This document shows, piece after piece, positions 7,248 to 11,078 of a stretch of 11,078 bases of DNA (the first letter of the stretch is position 1; each line of letters starts with the position of its first letter). The DNA is taken from contig JBMDXK010000040.1 in assembly GCA_048594375.1 (NCBI GenBank), positions 1 to 11,078 of the forward strand, read 5' to 3'. This DNA comes from JBMDXK01 sp048594375 (lineage in GTDB: Bacteria; Pseudomonadota; Alphaproteobacteria; Rhizobiales; Methylopilaceae). The position numbers and the translations under genes were made by a program. Under the pieces are notes generated by a model, which saw nothing but the letters and a program-made list of their open reading frames with translations, was not told the origin of the DNA and searched no databases.

Positions 7248-7847
7248 TTAGGGTTCACTTGTGTGATTAAAAGGTAAGCCAATTCTTGACATATACGATG
7301 CAAACCTTTGACTAAAATGCTCTAGGTAAGGACTCTTCAATACTGTCCTTCGTAAATTTGGGTTGGAAGTAATCTCAGAATATAAATAATGAGTTTCAAT
7401 TGTGAAAAACCTTTTGAAGTCAACCGCTAATTCTGGCAGTCCTTGATTTACAGCATCAAAATGTTGAGTGCACGCATTAAAAAAATGATATCTTTTATTA
7501 TTATTGCCTGCAACAATTTCCCAATCGCGCCTGCCTTTTAAAGAGTTTTCTGCATCTCTTAATTCTTCAGCTGTACTAACATAACATAAAAGAACTGTCG
7601 GAATCTGCTTAGATTGATTTACATGTTCAAATCTATTATTAAAATCTTGCTCTAAATCGCAATCTTGCGAAACAACAATACAATATGGATGCACCATTTC
7701 CTCAGCAGGAAAATTTCCTTCATCATCAGCCGGGCTTAAAATAATCTGAGTTATATTAGATAAAATCTCACCTTGCCTCAATTTACCAGAAACGGAGGGA
7801 GTATAGATATGTCTTGATATTTCTTCTGGTGTAGGTGCTTGCGACAT
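7248..7847 (-). CDS. 199-residue protein with SQDCDL motif, third gene of AT-rich operon
   Basis: A soluble protein without membrane helices. The clearest motif is CIVVSQDCDLEQD (56-68), a buried strand ending in an Asp-Cys-Asp turn that resembles the SQ-x-CD motif seen in hypothetical proteins of accessory regions. I cannot name the family. Other patterned parts are NKRYHFFNAC (117-126), DFKRFFTIETHYLY (143-156) and a C-terminal helix region with SPYLEHFSQRFASYMSRIGLP (172-192). Cys63 with the flanking aspartates could be a metal or catalytic site, but this is inference. It begins 9 nt after the stop of the preceding gene and is the last gene of the operon. The base composition is distinctly AT-rich compared with the genes on either side. 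Confidence 0.75.
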   Translation of the reverse strand: MSQAPTPEEISRHIYTPSVSGKLRQGEILSNITQIILSPADDEGNFPAEEMVHPYCIVVSQDCDLEQDFNNRFEHVNQSKQIPTVLLCYVSTAEELRDAENSLKGRRDWEIVAGNNNKRYHFFNACTQHFDAVNQGLPELAVDFKRFFTIETHYLYSEITSNPNLRRTVLKSPYLEHFSQRFASYMSRIGLPFNHTSEP

Positions 7848-7856
7848 TTATAATCA

Positions 7857-8174
7857 TCAGCTAGATATTGGATAAACAGGTCTGCTCGATTTTTTGACAA
7901 TTTTTATTGGCTTAGAATTTACTTTCTTTTCCATATGTTCAATTTTCATGTTTATTTTTTTTGAAGCATGAAAATCATATATGTCTTTTATTACCTCAAC
8001 CAACTCTTCAAGAGCACTTGCTGGCATTGCAGAGAGCAAGTAATGACAAATAATTTTTGCCATTACTTCTGAATTTTGTTTAGAATTTTCACCCGCTGCT
8101 TTCAACCGATATCGAACGAAAAAACCATTACTTTCATCAAATCCGTAATCAATAGGTGTCTGCTGGAGAAACAT
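7857..8174 (-). CDS. 105-residue protein, middle gene of AT-rich operon, function unknown
   Basis: I place the start at the ATG at 8174, one nucleotide after the TGA of the preceding gene, which suggests reinitiation. The reading frame stays open further upstream, but that part lies antisense-free inside the coding sequence of the first gene and reads as a shadow. The product starts MFLQQTPIDYGFDESNGFF, then VRYRLKA, a helical middle (EVMAKIICHYLLSAMPASALEELVEV is interrupted by no Gly and has Leu spacing suiting packed helices), and a very basic tail (KKVNSKPIKIVKKSSRP) that could contact nucleic acid or an acidic partner. No known family is recognised. Conserved placement between its two neighbours suggests it is an adaptor or small subunit, which is inference only. 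Confidence 0.65.
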   Translation of the reverse strand: MFLQQTPIDYGFDESNGFFVRYRLKAAGENSKQNSEVMAKIICHYLLSAMPASALEELVEVIKDIYDFHASKKINMKIEHMEKKVNSKPIKIVKKSSRPVYPISS

Positions 8175-8175
8175 T

Positions 8176-8967
8176 TCATTCAGAGGTGACCTGGGCTGGC
8201 TCCATGGCGTCGTGCAACTTTTGCTTGATACACCATCTAAAGAGATTTCTCGATTGAGTGTTGAGATAGTCAAGGGAAGTATTTGCATTTTCATATTCCG
8301 TTTCGGCAATTATTTGGAAATCAGCGTCTAATATGAAACATTCTTCTTTATCTTCCTCATCAATAGCCAAGCCATGACTAATCAACACTTTAGCATTATT
8401 TTTAGAAAGTTGAATAACTTGACGGCTCTGACAAGATTCTACGCTTTTATACATTTCTGGTACGTTTAAAAAACCTAAGATATTCTCATGTATTAATTCG
8501 CACCATTGATTGTCGTTAAGATTTAGAATTGAACGCTTTATAACATTAATATATCTTAAGCCAATTTGATTATAAAATGCAGGGTCGTATATCTCGTTCA
8601 ATGATTTAAGAGATAACAATAAATGAGATTTAAAATCTTCCCATCTGCTATATTGAGATGCTTTTAGTGCAATAAAATCTTTAGAAAGTGTTAGTTTAAA
8701 ATTTTTGTCTCTTGTATGAAATTCATAATTCCGAGAAGTAGCACCCATATCTTTTGCAATCAAAGCAGCAATCTGAGGAGGAATATCTGGTGGCAATTGT
8801 AAGGAACTTATTTCGTTGTATATAGGAAATGTAGAGCGAATCTTTTCTTGAAACTCGCTAGGTTTATTAACTTCAATTTTTAAGAGAGTTGGAAATTTAA
8901 TCTGGCAGACAACCTCCATTAAAGGATTTTTGCTGTAGATTACTCTTTCTGTATTGGGGAATTCCAT
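8176..8967 (-). CDS. TIGR04255 family protein, first gene of AT-rich operon
   Basis: A 263-residue soluble protein. The start YSKNPLMEVVCQIKFP (11-26), the central ALKASQYSRWEDFKSHLL with IGLRYINVIKR, and the C-terminal FRWCIKQKLHDAMEP match the pattern of TIGR04255, a sporadically distributed family of about 250-270 residues with no known biochemical role. In the family the N-P-L-x-E-V element and the GLRYIN strand are the recognisable landmarks, so the protein looks full-length. The ATG has only a weak GGTACC upstream. It heads a compact three-gene minus-strand operon, and its TGA is one base from the next start. AT-rich composition and a scattered family distribution point to horizontal acquisition. 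A defence or stress role is plausible but not shown. Confidence 0.8.
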   Translation of the reverse strand: MEFPNTERVIYSKNPLMEVVCQIKFPTLLKIEVNKPSEFQEKIRSTFPIYNEISSLQLPPDIPPQIAALIAKDMGATSRNYEFHTRDKNFKLTLSKDFIALKASQYSRWEDFKSHLLLSLKSLNEIYDPAFYNQIGLRYINVIKRSILNLNDNQWCELIHENILGFLNVPEMYKSVESCQSRQVIQLSKNNAKVLISHGLAIDEEDKEECFILDADFQIIAETEYENANTSLDYLNTQSRNLFRWCIKQKLHDAMEPAQVTSE

Positions 8968-9228
8968 CAGGGTACCGTTTCAAAAATTAGTACAGTGTCG
9001 ATAATGGCATACTTTGAGTTATGAGATTCTTTATGCCTTTGTCTAAAGCACTATATAATTCATAAAATCATTTTTTTTAAGAATGCAAAATAGTTTTATT
9101 CAATTTCATATTAAAAGTTGGGTAAAAGTTATTTTTTGCTATTTTCCCCATCTTTATACTGAACAAATTATCATTTCCTGACCACCAATTTCATCCAATA
9201 CGCCTTAACTTTTTGATTCATTGCATTT

Positions 9229-9408
9229 TCATACTCCATTATCCATTAGATTGCTGTGTGAATGCGCAACCGCATTTGGCGTTTGTTCACTCCATACAGA
9301 GCGAGAGCTTGCTGCCTTGGAATAGAGCTTCACGTTTTCAAGAATGCACCCACGCCTGCCAGAACTTTGAGCGAAGGGTTCCTTCTTGCCCCCCCCCTTT
9401 ACGTCCAT
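9229..9408 (-). CDS. Weak 59-residue ORF with a nine-G tract near its start
   Basis: ATG at 9408 to TGA at 9229, product starting MDVKGGGKKEPFAQSSGRRG and continuing basic and Ser-rich. The Gly-Gly-Gly is encoded in a run of nine G, so slippage would change the frame. There is no clear ribosome binding site and no recognised family. It may be chance, a remnant of a larger gene, or non-coding sequence. Confidence 0.15.
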   Translation of the reverse strand: MDVKGGGKKEPFAQSSGRRGCILENVKLYSKAASSRSVWSEQTPNAVAHSHSNLMDNGV

Positions 9409-9431
9409 TCAAACTGTCCGCTGAAAGCATT

Positions 9432-9479
9432 CCAGCCGTTCTGCATTTTTGCGCATGGCGCAACAAAAATGCAGAGTGT
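9432..9479. repeat. 48-bp palindromic repeat element, copy 1
   Basis: Arms TCTGCATTTTTG (9440-9451) and CAAAAATGCAGA (9464-9475) are perfect 12-bp inverted repeats with a 12-nt centre that contains a nested TTGCGC/GCGCAA dyad. The whole 48 bp recurs at 10901-10948 with 46 identical positions and in the same orientation. It resembles a REP-type interspersed palindrome. Confidence 0.8.
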
Positions 9480-9604
9480 TCCCTATTCCATAATATTCGC
9501 CTGCTGCGCTCAGAAGCTCTATAAGGCTGCGGCATGTAGGATGATTATAAGCCGCAGATTACACCCTTACGTTTCATGGCGTTTTTTTATACTGCTCCGG
9601 TATT

Positions 9605-9627
9605 CCCCCGTTAAAAAAGGGGGTTTT
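9605..9627 (+). terminator. Rho-independent terminator-like hairpin in intergenic region
   Basis: CCCCC (9605-9609) pairs with GGGGG (9619-9623) around a 9-nt loop, followed by TTTT. The polarity is plus-strand, yet no plus-strand protein gene precedes it, so it may end an unrecognised small RNA. It lacks a T-tract in the minus direction. Confidence 0.45.
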
Positions 9628-9726
9628 CCACTGACAGTGCGCTTCGGGCAGATATGCTGGCCGCTGGGGAGAATTCGGCGCTATCATTGGAGGTGCGTTC
9701 TTCTAACATAACGCGCCGCGCGCTCA

Positions 9727-9960
9727 TTACTCTCTTTCCTGACGCAGTAATCGTGTTCGTTTTTCATGTTTAGAACTGCGGCCAGAAACGCGTTTGCGCC
9801 AGAGCTTGAAGCTACCGGCTTTCAAATGTCCGCGCATAATTTTGATGACTTCGGCTTCTGTCAGGCCGCGTTCTTTTTTGATTTTATCGAATGATATGTC
9901 ATCGGCCCACGCCATGCGGATTATATCATTGATAAAGGTTTCTGTGTGGGGTGTTTTCAT
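9727..9960 (-). CDS. TIGR03643 family small protein (DUF2805-like)
   Basis: A 77-residue protein matching the TIGR03643 pattern across its whole length: INDIIRMAWADDISFDKIKKERGLTEAEVIKIMR (10-43), then the hallmark SFKLWRKRVSGRSSKH (50-65) and a basic tail. The first half looks like a small helix-turn-helix (residues about 22-43) and the second half is strongly basic, so nucleic-acid binding is likely, but no function is established for the family. Its ATG overlaps the TGA of the SDR gene by four bases (ATGA), so it is cotranscribed and translationally coupled to it. The stop is followed by GC-rich GCGC repeats at 9711-9722 that might act as a weak terminator. Confidence 0.85.
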   Translation of the reverse strand: MKTPHTETFINDIIRMAWADDISFDKIKKERGLTEAEVIKIMRGHLKAGSFKLWRKRVSGRSSKHEKRTRLLRQERE

Positions 9961-10655
9961 GCTTTCATCTTTGGTCTAATGCGCGATAAGCCGCCATCAA
10001 CGGCGAGGACTTGTCCGGTGATCCAGTTATTGGCAGGATCGAGCAGGAATACAATTGCGCGTGCCACATCGTCGGGTTTGCCAAGACGCCCCAGTGCGTG
10101 CATGGCCTCGGAGAATTTGCGAGCGGTTTCATTGCCTGTGAGTGCGGCGGTAAGCGGTGTTTCGGTCAGACCGGGCGCTACGGCATTCACGCGCAGATTC
10201 ATGGGAGCATAGGTCGCAGCTGAAGAGAGAGTTAGCCCAAGAATACCGGCTTTTGCTGCTGCAATTGCCTCGTGGTTGGCCAGCCCTTCCATTGCTGCGG
10301 CAGAGGATACCAGCACCACCGATCCGCCTTTGTTCATATTTTTTCCAGCGGCACGCACTGTGGCGAAGGCCGTGGTGAGCGATGCATCAATGACGCTTTG
10401 ATAGTGTTCTTTGTTGGTAAGGTGCGCGGATTTCAGCCACAGTGAACCGCTGCAATTGACAACGCCATCCAGATCACCGGCTTGCTTGAAGACAGTGTTG
10501 ACGGCATCAAAATCGGTGGCATCAAGAACGGCATCTGGCGTAATTTTGCTGGTATCGCGTGCTGTGGTGAACACCGTGTGTCCAGCATCTTTGAGCATTG
10601 AAACCGTTGCTTGCCCAATCCCGCTGCTTGCTGCAATTACTAAAAAATGTGCCAT
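9957..10655 (-). CDS. SDR-fold protein lacking the catalytic Tyr and Asn
   Basis: A 232-residue short-chain dehydrogenase/reductase fold. The nucleotide-binding start LVIAASSGIG (5-14) keeps the GxGxG-like ASSGIG, and NCSG (67-70) replaces the usual NNAG. VNAVAPGLTETPLT (156-169) and the C-terminal TGQVLAVDGG (213-222) are typical SDR landmarks. The catalytic Ser is present (Ser118), and Lys135 of YxxxK is kept, but the Tyr position is Ile131 (HEAIAAAKAG). The family Asn, expected in a vNL-like motif, reads DASL with Ser92. Classic SDR proton transfer therefore looks unavailable, though the same HEAIAAAKAG pattern appears familiar from related SDRs, suggesting a dedicated subfamily and not decay. 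AAGAGGA lies 5 nt before the ATG. It precedes and overlaps the TIGR03643 gene. Confidence 0.88.
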   Translation of the reverse strand: MAHFLVIAASSGIGQATVSMLKDAGHTVFTTARDTSKITPDAVLDATDFDAVNTVFKQAGDLDGVVNCSGSLWLKSAHLTNKEHYQSVIDASLTTAFATVRAAGKNMNKGGSVVLVSSAAAMEGLANHEAIAAAKAGILGLTLSSAATYAPMNLRVNAVAPGLTETPLTAALTGNETARKFSEAMHALGRLGKPDDVARAIVFLLDPANNWITGQVLAVDGGLSRIRPKMKA

Positions 10656-10739
10656 TTTGTTTCCTCTTGTTTTGTGTTGTTATACATCAAAAAAGGAGGC
10701 GCTGTATTTCTTTTTTTTGCACTGTACCCATTGAGCATT

Positions 10740-10763
10740 GATAGAATGATAGCATGATAGAAT
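10740..10763. repeat. Three tandem 8-bp repeats upstream of the SDR gene
   Basis: GATAGAAT, GATAGCAT and GATAGAAT follow one another without gaps, 85 bp upstream of the SDR start. ATAGCAT (10749-10755) also pairs with ATGCTAT (10773-10779). The position next to the candidate promoter suits an operator, but this is inference. Confidence 0.5.
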
Positions 10764-10900
10764 AATTATTATTATGCTATAAATCATTGATTTGTATCAT
10801 TTTTTTTACTTGCACTACCCTACCGTTAGCCGCACTGGCAATTGTTTTCAAAAAAACGCTCATTTTGTCCGGTATCCGGCTTTCGTTTGCATTCTTTACG

Positions 10901-10948
10901 CCAGCCGTTCTGCATTTTTGCGCTTGGCGCACCAAAAATGCAGAGTGT
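10901..10948. repeat. 48-bp palindromic repeat element, copy 2
   Basis: Same element as at 9432-9479, differing at two positions in the central part. Arms TCTGCATTTTTG (10909-10920) and CAAAAATGCAGA (10933-10944) are unchanged. The two copies flank the SDR-TIGR03643 pair. Confidence 0.8.
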
Positions 10949-10981
10949 CTTTGCCTGCTCCAATGCTGTTAGGGTGCAGTT

Positions 10982-11078
10982 CCATCAGCCATCAGCCATC
11001 AGCCATCAGCCATCAGCCATCAGCCATCAGCCATCAGCCATCAGCCATCAGCCATCAGCCATCAGCCATCAGCCATCA
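10982..11078 (+). repeat. Perfect heptanucleotide tandem array (CCATCAG)n, open at window end
   Basis: 97 bp of uninterrupted CCATCAG units, about 13.9 copies, running off the window. The plus strand is free of stops because a 7-bp unit cycles through all frames as PSAISHQ. The minus strand contains TGA every 21 bp. Perfect identity implies recent expansion by slippage. Confidence 0.97.

Larger units (their letters stand above)
8968..9726. other. Intergenic region of 759 bp without a convincing protein gene
   Basis: 8968-9212 is very AT-rich and should contain the promoter of the three-gene minus-strand operon. A weak candidate is TAGACA (9045-9040) with CATAAC (9023-9018), spacer 16. From about 9213 the composition shifts back to balanced. 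That part holds a weak plus-strand promoter-like pair TTGATT (9213-9218) and CATTAT (9237-9242), a run of nine C (9389-9397), a 48-bp palindromic element and a terminator-like hairpin. A 149-codon plus-strand ORF at 9262-9711 has no protein-like pattern. I recognise no tRNA, tmRNA, RNase P, SRP or 6S RNA signature. Confidence 0.6.
10656..10981. other. Upstream region of the SDR operon, no gene seen
   Basis: About 326 bp. A weak minus-strand promoter candidate is ATGATA with CATAAT (10771-10776, read on the minus strand), spacer 18, just upstream of an 8-bp triple repeat. The distal half is more balanced in composition and holds the second palindromic element. An ATG at 10963 opens a frame into the heptamer array, but this carries no convincing coding signal. 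Confidence 0.5.

Noticed and set aside
8175..8309. N-terminal extension of the 105-residue protein up to 8309
   Set aside because: This part lies wholly within the TIGR04255 coding sequence and reads as a shadow. The ATG at 8174 directly after the upstream stop is the natural start.
9300..9480. 6S RNA or another housekeeping RNA
   Set aside because: A few short stems can be drawn, but no conserved signature of 6S, SRP, RNase P or tmRNA is present.
9262..9711. A 149-codon plus-strand frame in the intergenic region
   Set aside because: It runs through the palindromic repeat, the C9 tract and the terminator-like hairpin, is rich in Cys, Arg and Trp without pattern, and shows no domain.
10963..11078. 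ATG reading MLLGCSS into the heptamer array, resembling a lipobox
   Set aside because: No real signal-peptide hydrophobic core or basic N-terminus and no ribosome binding site. The remaining sequence is only repeat-encoded PSAISHQ.
10982..11078. CRISPR array
   Set aside because: The 7-bp units are contiguous with no spacers and there are no cas genes, so it is a simple tandem repeat.

Overview
The window looks like accessory DNA from an alphaproteobacterium, which is inferred from gene content and not proven. The terminase pair resembles gene-transfer-agent and prophage terminases of Alphaproteobacteria. The chemoreceptor sensor motif, the CelD/BcsL-type acyltransferase and the SDR plus TIGR03643 pair are all at home there. 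Most of the window is close to balanced in base composition. The block from about 7225 to 9215 is clearly AT-rich and looks acquired.

Layout. 1-2863, minus strand: a short phage-packaging module in the order small terminase, large terminase, 45-residue ORF, MuF-type minor head protein with an unassigned C-terminal domain, and the start of a small membrane protein cut by the window edge. The junctions from the large terminase onward are overlapping or zero-gap, which suggests one translationally coupled operon. No portal, protease or capsid gene is seen. 3087-3437, plus: a small protein built from six contiguous 13-residue repeats. 3726-5684, plus: a transmembrane methyl-accepting chemotaxis protein, with a 16-bp perfect palindrome (CTG-N10-CAG) just upstream and a strong hairpin terminator after it. 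5913-7106, plus: a CelD/BcsL-type GNAT-fold protein with its own plausible promoter.

7248-8967, minus: a tight three-gene AT-rich operon made of a TIGR04255-family protein, an unrecognised 105-residue protein and an unrecognised 199-residue protein with an SQDCDL motif. This is the best candidate for an undescribed system, and an accessory or defence-like role is inferred from architecture only. 8968-9726 has no convincing protein gene. It holds a palindromic repeat, a nine-base homopolymer, a weak 59-residue ORF and a plus-strand terminator-like hairpin that may end an unrecognised RNA.

9727-10655, minus: an SDR-fold protein that lacks the catalytic Tyr and Asn, coupled by ATGA overlap to a TIGR03643-family protein. 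Two near-identical 48-bp palindromic elements in the same orientation flank this pair. The window ends inside a perfect CCATCAG heptamer tandem array of at least 13.8 copies. No tRNA, rRNA or CRISPR array was recognised.
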